From Taibaiella sp. (GTDB lineage: Bacteria > Bacteroidota > Bacteroidia > Chitinophagales > Chitinophagaceae), in NCBI GenBank assembly GCA_016786705.1, contig JAEUVV010000006.1:124001-188000 (forward strand): DNA of 64,000 nucleotides, in the 5' to 3' direction. The translations under genes were made by a program, and so were the position numbers. Positions 44,159-52,334 of the stretch are shown here, piece by piece. How positions within the stretch are numbered: position 1 is the first letter of the stretch; each line of letters starts with the position of its first letter. Below the pieces are notes generated by a model that did no database searches, was not told the DNA's origin, and saw only the letters and a list, made by a program, of their open reading frames with translations.

Positions 44159-45568
44159 TCAGCGATCTTCAAAATTCTCCTTCATCCACTTAAGCGCATT
44201 ATAACCCTTCAGGAACTTCCATCGTAATTCCAGCATCTTCTCCCGGGACTCTATTAATTTATTTTCCCGGCTGTTGATCAGGAATAAAGAGCTCTCTCCA
44301 TTTGCATACCGGGAACTCTCCGCCTGCAACAAACGCTGGTAATTATTGATATTTTGCACCGCTATATCAATCTGAGTACGGTAATTCTGCACCTCGTTCC
44401 GGTAAGTATTAAGTTTAGTATTCAGCTCCATTTCCTTGACCAGGGCATCTAATTCATTTTGCTCAATCTTTACCTTAGTCATTCGGTAGTCGGCCCTTGC
44501 CTGCCGGAGCAAAAGAGGTATCTCCAGCTTTAATGCATATTGATAATTATTCGTAAAAAGTGGGAAATATTCGGGCCGGTAAGTTTCTTTATTGAAAAAA
44601 TTATAAGTAAAATCCAGCTTAGGTAAAAAACTTTGCCGTTTCAGCCTGCGCTCGCTCTCCAGGATATTTTGCTTTTCGGAATAATACATTAATGCATTGT
44701 GCTGCCGGAATGGTTGGGTGCTTATTTGCTCCAACAATTGCGGATAGTTGTCATAAGCTTCAGGGTCTGCGATACGGTCTGCAGGTACCAGTCCACCTGC
44801 AATATCATATGGCTGCCGGCCTTCACGCCACAAAAATAAAGATAATTCCTGTGTAGCTCTTATGAATTGCAGGTAAGCTTCATTGGCTTTCAGCTCAAAG
44901 CTTTGCAGCTGGGATAGCGCTTCTGTGGTATCAATCGCTGCCCGCTCGCCATACTCATAAGATTTCCGGGTCAATATTAGCCGCTCCCGGCTAACCACTA
45001 CCGCATCAAGTTGTAACTGTAAGATCTCATACCGCATCACCCACTGCCAATAGGTATTATCTGCTTCAAGCAATAAATCATTCGTCAGCAGGCGTTGTTC
45101 TGCAGCAGTCATGCTTACTGCATATTTTGCCTGGTCCAGCAAGGCCCGGCGTTTATCATAAATAAGGTTTTTGGCTAAAGGAAGGGTTAGCCCGAACTGA
45201 TAAAGCCCACCGCGAGTATCGCTGTTATTCAGTCGCTCTCCATCAATATAATTGTACCCGCCATTCAGCTCTATACCATACCAGGTCGGAATATTGATCC
45301 CCGCATTAGTCTGCCGGTAATAATCAGTGCCATCAATAGTTTTGGCGCCACCCTTGGCGTCCAGCACCGGGTCAAAATTCCCCCGGGCACGCTGTACTTC
45401 AGCCTCTGCCAGTTCATTTTGGAGCTGATACCGGAAGGCCAGCGGATGGTAACGCTTTACGATGGACAAGAACTCCTGGTGCGAGAGGCTTAACGTGTCT
45501 TCCCGGGCCGAGGCCGGGCAGACCCATAACAGCAGCGCTATAAAGATATAAATATTACTACTTTTCAT
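44159..45568 (-). CDS. TolC-family outer-membrane protein of a type I export system
   Basis: A 469-residue outer-membrane factor with signal peptide (LLLWVCPASA). The first half has RARGNFDPVLDAKGGAK and YGIELNGGYNYIDGERL; the second has FLPKLDFTYNFFNKETYRPEYFP and LKLEIPLLLRQARADYR. The closing helix includes YANGESSLFLINSRENKLIESREKML, the usual TolC second-repeat ending. It overlaps the HlyD-like gene by 11 bases and is last in the TetR-ABC-HlyD-TolC operon. Confidence 0.9.
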   Translation of the reverse strand: MKSSNIYIFIALLLWVCPASAREDTLSLSHQEFLSIVKRYHPLAFRYQLQNELAEAEVQRARGNFDPVLDAKGGAKTIDGTDYYRQTNAGINIPTWYGIELNGGYNYIDGERLNNSDTRGGLYQFGLTLPLAKNLIYDKRRALLDQAKYAVSMTAAEQRLLTNDLLLEADNTYWQWVMRYEILQLQLDAVVVSRERLILTRKSYEYGERAAIDTTEALSQLQSFELKANEAYLQFIRATQELSLFLWREGRQPYDIAGGLVPADRIADPEAYDNYPQLLEQISTQPFRQHNALMYYSEKQNILESERRLKRQSFLPKLDFTYNFFNKETYRPEYFPLFTNNYQYALKLEIPLLLRQARADYRMTKVKIEQNELDALVKEMELNTKLNTYRNEVQNYRTQIDIAVQNINNYQRLLQAESSRYANGESSLFLINSRENKLIESREKMLELRWKFLKGYNALKWMKENFEDR

Positions 45569-46871
45569 TGTTCGGTTTATCAGTTTTTACAGTATAGTAA
45601 TCGGGGGGAAAACCATTAATATTACGCCACAATTCATACCAGATCGGCACATCATTCAGAATGGCAATACCCTGCACTCCGCCACCTATCCTTATCTGGG
45701 GTGGCCAGGCCTTAGCCGTACTATCTTCTACCACCAAGGCCTTAAACAGTCCGTTAGCGTTGATATTGTTTTCAACAGCGATAACTTTACCGGCAAAAAT
45801 CCCGTAACTGCTATTCGGCCAGCCGGAGAATACTATCGCCGGGAACCCGTCAAATACACACATCACTTTCTGCCCGGGCTTTACCAGCGGCAGGTCCATC
45901 GGCTTGATATAAATCTCTACTGCATATTGCACTTGTTTGGGTACGATAGTACCAATGCTTTCTGTTTCTTTCAGAATCTCGCCAATACCTGCTTTATTTA
46001 ACTGTGTGATTTGCCCATCCTGTGAAGCAAGTACATAGTAGAGTCCCTGCCTGGCCTGGTAATTGGCCACCTGGTTTTCCAGTTTAGCAATATCACCGGT
46101 ACTGCTTTCCACCTGCCCCATGCTCTGGAAGCGTTCTCCTTCCGTCTTACTCAGCTTTTCCATGTAGTCCTGTATCGTTGCATTTTGCTCTATCCCCACG
46201 GCTACTATTTCCTGCTGTGTTTGCGCCAGTTTATTTTCTACTGAAGTTTTTTTGGCTTGCGCATTTTGATAGGCTACACTACGTTGCTGGAATTGTGTGA
46301 GCGATACCAGACCGTCTTCATACATTTTTTTTTGGCGGGAGTACTGATCTTCGCTCAACCGCAGCTCATTGGTCGCTGCAGCCAGCTCTGCTTCTTCCCC
46401 GGCTAATTTATTGTTCAGCTGGCTGATCTTAATTTTCAGCTGGTTAAGCTTTAAATCTCTAGCTGCGGCCAACGCCTGCAACTGGTTATCTGTAGTACCA
46501 ACCTTAGCTTCATAGTAATCCCGGAGTCCCTTTTTAGCTGCCACCTGTTGCTGGGTACGCTCCACCAGGCGGGGGTCGAGGTAATCTTCTTTCACTTCCG
46601 TAAGCTGTAGAATAGTATCGCCTTTATTTACATAATCCCCGTTTTTAACATACCATTTCATGATCCTTCCGGGGATCGGGGAATTGAGCTGTTGCGGCCG
46701 CTGTTCCTGGTACAGGGCATTTACCGTTCCCTGCACCTTAATATTCTGTGTCCAGGGTAAGAGCAATATGATCACACATAATCCCATGAAAATGTAAAAC
46801 CATTGTTTCACTTTGGAATTCTTATGGATCTGGTAGATTTTATCAAAAGATTTTGCTTGCATGCTTTTCAA
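45558..46871 (-). CDS. HlyD-family membrane-fusion protein
   Basis: A 437-residue periplasmic adaptor: one N-terminal inner-membrane helix (WFYIFMGLCVIILLLPW), lipoyl half motif LNSPIPGRIMKWYVKNGDYV, a long coiled-coil hairpin of about 160 residues, the second lipoyl half LASQDGQITQLNKAGIGE, and a beta-barrel domain (EIYIKPMDLPLVKPGQKVMCVFDG). It joins the ABC transporter to the TolC-like channel. It starts 10 bases after the ABC gene. Confidence 0.92.
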   Translation of the reverse strand: MKSMQAKSFDKIYQIHKNSKVKQWFYIFMGLCVIILLLPWTQNIKVQGTVNALYQEQRPQQLNSPIPGRIMKWYVKNGDYVNKGDTILQLTEVKEDYLDPRLVERTQQQVAAKKGLRDYYEAKVGTTDNQLQALAAARDLKLNQLKIKISQLNNKLAGEEAELAAATNELRLSEDQYSRQKKMYEDGLVSLTQFQQRSVAYQNAQAKKTSVENKLAQTQQEIVAVGIEQNATIQDYMEKLSKTEGERFQSMGQVESSTGDIAKLENQVANYQARQGLYYVLASQDGQITQLNKAGIGEILKETESIGTIVPKQVQYAVEIYIKPMDLPLVKPGQKVMCVFDGFPAIVFSGWPNSSYGIFAGKVIAVENNINANGLFKALVVEDSTAKAWPPQIRIGGGVQGIAILNDVPIWYELWRNINGFPPDYYTVKTDKPNNEK

Positions 46872-46881
46872 TCATATAAGG

Positions 46882-48549
46882 TTAAAGAGTATGTACTGTT
46901 CCGTCTTTGATCTGGAGTCGCTGATCGGCAATACGCGCCAGTTCAGGGTGGTCCGATACAACAATAATAGTTGTGTGTGACTTAATGGTTTTTAAATACC
47001 GGAGCATATTATACTGGAATGCTTCATCCATACCATCCAGCGGGTCTTCCAGTAAGAGCAGGCGCTTAGGGCCTAACAGGGCACGGAGCAGCAGTATTTT
47101 TTTGCGGGCGCTAAAAGAAAGTTCTGTACTGGTTTCGCTGATTTCCGTGTAGAGACCATTAGTAAACTGGCTGGAAAAATTGCGGATCCCTATCTGCTCG
47201 GCAAGTGCCATGATATCTTCCGGACTGACATCTTTACGGCCCAGGATTATATTTTCCTGTAGCGTACCTTTAATAATGGCCATATCATCCATATACAAGC
47301 CCACCTCATCGCGGAGGACAGATTTATCAATATTTTTCAGCGGTACCTTATCGAACAGGATAGAACCGGCAACCGGCTGATAGAATCCTGCGATTAAGTT
47401 TAACAAAAGGGATTTCCCTGTACCCAGGCTGCCGGACAACTGAGTAATTGTATTAGCCGGGAGCGCAAAATCCATATTTTCCAGCACCACCATGTTATCA
47501 TTGAAAGCAAATGCCACGTCATCAAAAACCAGTTCCACTCCTTTCCCATGTTGTTCCAGGATAATATCACCATTATCTTCTTCCCCGAGTTGCGTCACGC
47601 TATTCAACTTGGACAAAGAAGTGATTACGTCGTAATAACTTTCCAGGCTTTTAATCAGCTTCTCTACAGCCGTCATAATACTCAATACGACAATTTCTGT
47701 AGCCACAAATGCCCCGATATTCAATTTCTGATTAACCAACAGGTAGGTGCCTATAGCCAGCATAATCAATGTGATGATTACCTTAAAGGCAACAATCGTC
47801 TTGTACTGGAACACCAGCACCTTAAAATGGGAAGTACGGGAATCCAGGTAATGCAGCACCCGTTCATCAGCGCCCAGGGTATGCAGTTCGGTACGGGAAT
47901 TTACTTTAAAGGTTTTAATCGCTGCAGCCACATCTTCCAGCCAGGAGGCGACTTCATATTTGTACGCGCTTTCTTCCAGGCTGGATTGTATGCCTGAGCT
48001 CATTGTAAACCGGAAAATAGCGGCGACAATAACAACTACTACAGCTCCGAATATCAGGAACCAGGGATGATAAAATGACAGTAACAATATACCGAACACG
48101 ATCTGTATAAGTGCCGTAGGTATTTCCAGCAATAGTTTGGATATACCTTTCTGCAGGTTTTGCGTGTCGAAAAACCGGTTGACCAGTTCAGGGAGATAGT
48201 ATTGCCTGGTGGCTGACAGGTTAACCTTAGGCAGCTTTTCAGCAAATGCCAGAGCATATTCCACAAATATTTTTTGCTGGATTTTTTCAATGATCTGCAT
48301 CACTTTTATACGGAAAAAACCTGCCATAAAGGTGCCCAGGACCACGAAGCCGATCAGGATGTACAAGGAAGTGACCATAGTAGCGCCCATAACAAAGCTT
48401 ACGATGGCCTGTATACCTAATGGAATACTAAGCATCACCAGTCCGTTGAGTATGGCGTAAAAATAGATGGCAGCCACATCTTTCTTTTCCTTGGTAATGT
48501 ACTTAAATAAAGTCCGGTTACTTTTAGTGTAGTCTTGCTCTTTTGCCAT
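46882..48549 (-). CDS. ABC transporter permease-ATPase of a type I export system, degenerate ATPase motifs
   Basis: A 555-residue half transporter. The N-terminal membrane domain has six helices within about residues 25-310 and no C39 peptidase. The nucleotide-binding domain has Walker A GSLGTGKS (373-380) and the H-loop histidine His534. The signature is LSFSARKK (477-484) instead of LSGGQ, and the Walker B end reads Glu501-Asp502 where Asp-Glu is expected. It may hydrolyse ATP slowly or act by binding only. The substrate is unknown; no toxin or bacteriocin gene was found beside it. Confidence 0.88.
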   Translation of the reverse strand: MAKEQDYTKSNRTLFKYITKEKKDVAAIYFYAILNGLVMLSIPLGIQAIVSFVMGATMVTSLYILIGFVVLGTFMAGFFRIKVMQIIEKIQQKIFVEYALAFAEKLPKVNLSATRQYYLPELVNRFFDTQNLQKGISKLLLEIPTALIQIVFGILLLSFYHPWFLIFGAVVVVIVAAIFRFTMSSGIQSSLEESAYKYEVASWLEDVAAAIKTFKVNSRTELHTLGADERVLHYLDSRTSHFKVLVFQYKTIVAFKVIITLIMLAIGTYLLVNQKLNIGAFVATEIVVLSIMTAVEKLIKSLESYYDVITSLSKLNSVTQLGEEDNGDIILEQHGKGVELVFDDVAFAFNDNMVVLENMDFALPANTITQLSGSLGTGKSLLLNLIAGFYQPVAGSILFDKVPLKNIDKSVLRDEVGLYMDDMAIIKGTLQENIILGRKDVSPEDIMALAEQIGIRNFSSQFTNGLYTEISETSTELSFSARKKILLLRALLGPKRLLLLEDPLDGMDEAFQYNMLRYLKTIKSHTTIIVVSDHPELARIADQRLQIKDGTVHTL

Positions 48550-49231
48550 AGTTGTTGGGGTTTAAAACTGAAAATGCCAGTTGCTGAATATAGGCCAGCA
48601 CATACTGTTTGTGCGCCTGGCCTGCTTTGTTATCGGTTAGATTAGGCAAATGTTCACTAAAATATTGCTGATCATGCGCCGTTTCCAGCAAAGTACTGGC
48701 CAGTGATTTGGGGTATTTATATTCCGGGTCTATTGTAGCAATGATAGTAGCCATAAACTGGCAAAAGCTTTTCAGCGGGCCGAATACCATTTCCCGGTTA
48801 ATGGCATCAACTTCTTTGACCAGGTAGGATTTGCTGCTTTCCGAGATAACGATACTGTGCAGCTGTTCCAGGTTATAGTCCTTTATCCGGGAGCGGTTGT
48901 TGTCGTTATGGGTGATGATTTCAAGCACAAGCTGCAGCTGTTCCCGCGGATCATCTACCTGCTGCAGGTGCATTTTGGCAATAAATTCAAGATAGCACCA
49001 GTACCAGTTAAGAATATAGGTAAGCAGTTTATGCTTGGAAGAGAAGTAGCGGTAAATGGTAGCCTCTGTAGAGCCGATCTTTTGAGCCAGTTTCTTGAAT
49101 GTAAATTGTTCAAAACCTATATCATAGATCAGCTCAATAGACTGTTTGATGATTGACTTCCCGATCTCACTCCGCTCCGGGTCCCGCAGATAGAGGTGCG
49201 CATTAATATTAAAAGTCAGTAAAACCTGCAT
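48524..49231 (-). CDS. TetR/AcrR-family transcriptional regulator
   Basis: A 235-residue regulator with the N-terminal TetR helix-turn-helix at about residues 23-68 (FTFKKLAQKIGSTEATIYRYFSSKHKLLTYI) and an all-helical ligand-binding half. It is the first gene of the export operon and overlaps the ABC gene start by 26 bases, so it very likely controls the operon and itself. The inducer is unknown. The 190 bases upstream are AT-rich and contain no exact TAnnTTTG box. Confidence 0.88.
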   Translation of the reverse strand: MQVLLTFNINAHLYLRDPERSEIGKSIIKQSIELIYDIGFEQFTFKKLAQKIGSTEATIYRYFSSKHKLLTYILNWYWCYLEFIAKMHLQQVDDPREQLQLVLEIITHNDNNRSRIKDYNLEQLHSIVISESSKSYLVKEVDAINREMVFGPLKSFCQFMATIIATIDPEYKYPKSLASTLLETAHDQQYFSEHLPNLTDNKAGQAHKQYVLAYIQQLAFSVLNPNNYGKRARLH

Positions 49232-49421
49232 ATTATCTTATTAATGATACAAATTTCATATACTTTTTTTTAAAAATTGCTTTACTTTTTCTTAAAATAG
49301 TAAAACAACTTAACTCGATAGTAATACTATCATTATTTTTTATCTGTTAGCTCCTTACATTCAGAGCATTGTAAAAATTAAGGCAAGCTTAAAAACTGAA
49401 TGAAATAATTGTGAACAAAAG

Positions 49422-49952
49422 TTAATGAACCGTTTTATACAACACAAATGTCCTCAAGCGCTCCTCATTCACCAGCTGCGGGTGTTCAAATTCATATTGT
49501 TTCACCATTCCTATCTTTTGCATGATTCGCTCCGATTTAAGATTGATCTTAGGCGCAATGGCATACACTTCTTTAATACTTAATTGTTCAAATGCATACT
49601 CCAGGCATCTTTTAGCCCCTTCCGTAGCAAAGCCCTGGTTCCATACACCACTTTTCAAGCGCCAGCCTATATCAATACAAGGCGTAAAGTCGGCCGGGTA
49701 GTGCTGTGCAGAAAGACCGGTAAAACCAATAAATTCTTTCGTTGCCAATACATCAACCGCAAAATAGCAAAAACCTTTCTCGGCCAGCTGCCGGTTCATC
49801 CGTTCGATAAATTCGATCGTTTGCGCTTTAGTGAGTAAATCTGGAAAAAATTCCATCACGCGCGCATCGGAATTAATCTCTTGCATCGCGTCAATATCTG
49901 CAGCTTGCCAGGCCCTAAAACCAAGCCTTTCGGAGGTAAAAAGGTAGTTCAT
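49422..49952 (-). CDS. GNAT-family N-acetyltransferase (RimJ/RimL-like)
   Basis: A 176-residue acetyltransferase with the RimL-type start FTSERLGFRAWQAADIDAMQ, then IDIGWRLKSGVWNQGFATEGAKRCLEYAF containing the acetyl-CoA-binding loop, and SERIMQKIGM near the end. It uses acetyl-CoA to modify an amine on a protein or small molecule. The start is the ATG at 49952. The open frame continues 61 codons into the GA-rich repeat tract, giving a meaningless Phe/His/Ser/Leu-rich extension that I reject. Confidence 0.9.
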   Translation of the reverse strand: MNYLFTSERLGFRAWQAADIDAMQEINSDARVMEFFPDLLTKAQTIEFIERMNRQLAEKGFCYFAVDVLATKEFIGFTGLSAQHYPADFTPCIDIGWRLKSGVWNQGFATEGAKRCLEYAFEQLSIKEVYAIAPKINLKSERIMQKIGMVKQYEFEHPQLVNEERLRTFVLYKTVH

Positions 49953-50150
49953 ATGAGTGATGGGGGATAAGTGGTGAGTGACGAGTGGTGAGTGAAAAGT
50001 GAAAAGTAAAAAGTGAAAGGTGAAAAGGTGAAAATTATAAGTGATGGGTGATGCGTAGAGTGAAAAATGAATAGAGAATAGTGGGATGTGAAAAGTGAAA
50101 AATAAGAAGTGAGAAGTGAAAAGTGAGAAGTACAAGTGATGAGGGATAAA
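49953..50150. repeat. Purine-rich heptamer-type repeat tract
   Basis: Nearly 200 bases of GTGATGAGTG, AGTGAAAAGTGAAAAGT and AAGTGAGAAGT-like units on the plus strand, filling the space between the GNAT and TPR genes. Read on the minus strand it has no stops in one frame and fakes a 61-codon extension of the GNAT gene. Confidence 0.8.
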
Positions 50151-50152
50151 AA

Positions 50153-51448
50153 TTATTCTATTGTTGCATCATTATCTTCCTGCAATTCTTTTGATTTTGC
50201 CAGATAGTGCTGTGCCTGTTCTGTATTGCCCAGCTTCAAGTGCACCTGCCCCAGATAAAAATTGATCATTTCTGTTTTCGGGTCCATTTTCTCTGCCTGC
50301 TCTAAATATTCCAATGCCTTTTCCGGCATCCCTGTTTTTGAATAATAGGCGCCCAGGTTTCTCCAGGCGTATGCATTATGCTGGTTGAGCTCCATAGATT
50401 GTGTAATATCTGCAAATCCATTTTCAAGATCCTCTAACTGCAAAAGACAATAGCCCCGGTTATTATAAGGATATTCCCAATAAGGATTAAGCTCAATTGC
50501 CTTTGTAAATTGATGGATTGCTTCGCTGTATTTTTTTTGCACCAGCAGAGCATAACCCCAGCTATTATAGGCACCTATATCGCCGGGCAGATGCCTGAGC
50601 AGTGCTTCGCTTTCTGCAATCACCTGTTCATAGTTTCTATGATCGAGATGTTGCTGGATCTTTGCAAAGTGCTGAAAGGTCTGATCGTGTTCCAGCAGCT
50701 TCTCCGGGGTCAATGTAGTGTCTCCGGTAAGCGACAGGAACTCATAATCTTTTTTAAAAAGGTCAATTGTATTACTATTTAATAATCCAAGATAACTATG
50801 CACATCGGTCTCTGTTATGTAACAGATCAATGCATTCATATAGCTGATGATCTGGCTCGGCAAATACCCGACACGACTCGTCCAGTAACGACCTTGCGTA
50901 TGCACGCTATTAGCCATAAAAATGCCGAAACCAAAGAAAATAGTTGCCAGGTCAGTCATCTGCTCCATATCATCATTGTCCGGGTGGAGATAGTTACCTC
51001 CGAGCAACTTTACATGGGCCAGCTCATGAGCAAGCACAGCAACCAGCAATTCCGGGTGGTTCAGGTTGGACTTGGCCAACTCAATATGGAATCTTTGTCC
51101 CGATGAGGTATACACCTGGGTATAAAGCCCGGCTGGTTCGGCCGCATTACTGTATACCGGAACGCTAGTCCATTCTTCCGATTGAATATCATCAAAAAAA
51201 CTAACCGCGATGTCATCAGGAGCTACATCAAAATACACACACAGTTGCTCAAATAACTGTTGAAATTGCCGGCTATCATTAAGCTCATTATAAGGAAAGT
51301 TCTCAAAGGTAGGTGCAATAAATGGCCTTGCTTGCAAACGCTCCAGGCCAAATGCTTCCAGGAACCACGACAAACTTTCTTCTATCCAAACTTTATCTTC
51401 ACTGGTTACGGTAGGCTGTGGTTGTTTTTTACTGAATAATCCGAACAT
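50153..51448 (-). CDS. HExxH metallopeptidase-like domain plus TPR protein
   Basis: A 431-residue cytoplasmic protein in two parts. The N-terminal 240 residues contain a helix with His141-Glu-Leu-Ala-His145 (VAVLAHELAHVKLLGG), the zinc motif of gluzincin-type peptidases, with Glu162 and Asp166 downstream as possible third ligands (MEQMTDLATIFFG). From about residue 275 come four or five TPR repeats (NSWGYALLVQKKYSEAIHQFTKAIELNP and similar). There is no signal peptide. Peptidase activity is not proven. Confidence 0.8.
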   Translation of the reverse strand: MFGLFSKKQPQPTVTSEDKVWIEESLSWFLEAFGLERLQARPFIAPTFENFPYNELNDSRQFQQLFEQLCVYFDVAPDDIAVSFFDDIQSEEWTSVPVYSNAAEPAGLYTQVYTSSGQRFHIELAKSNLNHPELLVAVLAHELAHVKLLGGNYLHPDNDDMEQMTDLATIFFGFGIFMANSVHTQGRYWTSRVGYLPSQIISYMNALICYITETDVHSYLGLLNSNTIDLFKKDYEFLSLTGDTTLTPEKLLEHDQTFQHFAKIQQHLDHRNYEQVIAESEALLRHLPGDIGAYNSWGYALLVQKKYSEAIHQFTKAIELNPYWEYPYNNRGYCLLQLEDLENGFADITQSMELNQHNAYAWRNLGAYYSKTGMPEKALEYLEQAEKMDPKTEMINFYLGQVHLKLGNTEQAQHYLAKSKELQEDNDATIE

Positions 51449-51549
51449 CTTGAGGTGTTTTGACTTTGGCGTTAATTTGATATCCTATGCAATATATTTA
51501 AAAAATGCGGCTGCCTGCGCGCAGGAAATGCCAGAAGACAGGTCCATAA

Positions 51550-51580
51550 AAAAAGCAGCTACATTGCTGTAACTGCTTTT
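51550..51580. terminator. Hairpin terminator
   Basis: AAAAGCAG (from 51551) and CTGCTTTT (to 51580) close a stem around an AT-rich loop that itself contains TACA/TGTA. It lies immediately beside the tRNA-like fragment, as the natural terminator of a tRNA gene reading on the minus strand would. Confidence 0.65.
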
Positions 51581-51583
51581 TGT

Positions 51584-51617
51584 GACCCCGTCAGGATTCA
51601 AACCTGAAACCTTCTGA
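51584..51617 (-). other. tRNA 3'-half remnant, probable attachment site of a genomic island
   Basis: On the minus strand the segment reads as the last part of a tRNA: anticodon-stem 3' strand TCAGA, variable loop, T-arm TCAGG-TTTGAAT-CCTGA, acceptor 3' strand CGGGGTC and discriminator A. No D-arm or 5' acceptor strand precedes it, so it is not a functional tRNA. Such 3'-tRNA copies are left where tyrosine-integrase elements insert. tRNA-Arg is suggested by the acceptor sequence, with low certainty. The sequence beyond it becomes AT-rich and accessory in content. Confidence 0.7.
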
Positions 51618-51866
51618 ACTCTACAAAACCCAATACAGTAAAGGGTTTTAAGTTTTGAAATTTCATTTCTGTAAGGGTTTGATACTTGCTTCTGTAACAT
51701 ATCTGTAACAGTGTTGATTTTGATAAAGCTTTATAGTTATTTTCAGTGGTTTTTGATTGTGGAGAAACCTTCTCAAAATAAGTCTAAGGGTAATCAGCCC
51801 TTAGCAAAGAAAATACAGCATAACTCCAAAAATGTGTCAAATCCAACAACATAGTATAGAGCTATT
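51618..51866. other. Island-end non-coding region with direct repeats
   Basis: No gene is supported in this stretch. TCTGTAACA occurs at 51691-51699 and 51702-51710 (11-base period), with a related TTCTGTAAG near 51667. Such short repeats next to an attachment site could be arm-type integrase-binding sites. The hairpin at 51784-51804 ends the next gene. Confidence 0.45.
51784..51804 (-). terminator. Hairpin after the 131-residue hypothetical gene
   Basis: CTAAGGG (51784-51790) pairs with CCCTTAG (51798-51804). On the minus strand it is followed by ACTTATTTTG. A moderate terminator candidate. Confidence 0.5.
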
Positions 51867-52262
51867 TCACACAATTATATCATACTCCTTCAATGTATGA
51901 TACAGTAGTATTTTATTATTCTCAAAATCTGGGAAACAATAAAGTGCTTCCAATTGATTATCCCACTTGAAAAAGCTAATACCTTGCTCTACTATTATTT
52001 GTGGTTTTTGTCTAAGGGCCAAGCTGATACAATCCATTAAATCTGGGTATTCATCCAGACTTGCTTCAAATGAATAGCTTACACTTACTAAGTACTGATG
52101 GAAGTACAACTTGATGGAATAAATAGCATAGCCAAATAGCTTTCTTTTTGCCAAGTCTTTAAGCATATACAATTCAGCCCCACCTTTAGTATCAATAAAT
52201 GTAATGCTGTCCTTAAATACTTCTATATAGGTATTCAATTTGATGTGTAGAAATTTGTCCAT
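51867..52262 (-). CDS. hypothetical protein, island-encoded
   Basis: A 131-residue soluble protein with no recognised domain. It has alternating beta-type segments (FLHIKLNTYIEVFKDSITFIDT, LFGYAIYSIKLYFHQYLVSVSY) and a helical end. Base composition matches the island. It is preceded by a terminator at 52284-52305, so it is transcribed on its own. Function unknown. Confidence 0.6.
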   Translation of the reverse strand: MDKFLHIKLNTYIEVFKDSITFIDTKGGAELYMLKDLAKRKLFGYAIYSIKLYFHQYLVSVSYSFEASLDEYPDLMDCISLALRQKPQIIVEQGISFFKWDNQLEALYCFPDFENNKILLYHTLKEYDIIV

Positions 52263-52283
52263 GAAAATTGATTAAAAAAATAA

Positions 52284-52305
52284 GCTACTCCTTTTTAGAA
52301 GTAGC
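52284..52305 (-). terminator. Rho-independent terminator
   Basis: GCTACT (52284-52289) pairs with AGTAGC (52300-52305). The minus strand continues TTATTTTTTT. It ends the 258-residue membrane-protein gene. Confidence 0.75.
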
Positions 52306-52334
52306 CTGTTTTATAAGTGATATTAAATAGGTTA

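Noticed and set aside
44159..49231. Bacteriocin or lantibiotic export cluster
   Set aside because: The ABC protein lacks a C39 peptidase domain and no precursor peptide or modification gene was found around it.
49953..50135. 61-codon N-terminal extension of the GNAT gene
   Set aside because: It is translation of the GA-rich repeat tract on the minus strand (Phe/His/Ser/Leu-rich). The GNAT family start is the ATG at 49952.
51584..51617. Functional tRNA gene
   Set aside because: Only the 3' half is present; no D-arm, 5' anticodon strand or 5' acceptor strand can be found upstream on the minus strand.
51485..51700. 71-codon minus-strand frame across the tRNA fragment
   Set aside because: It includes a terminator and the tRNA remnant. 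Composition and context indicate non-coding sequence.
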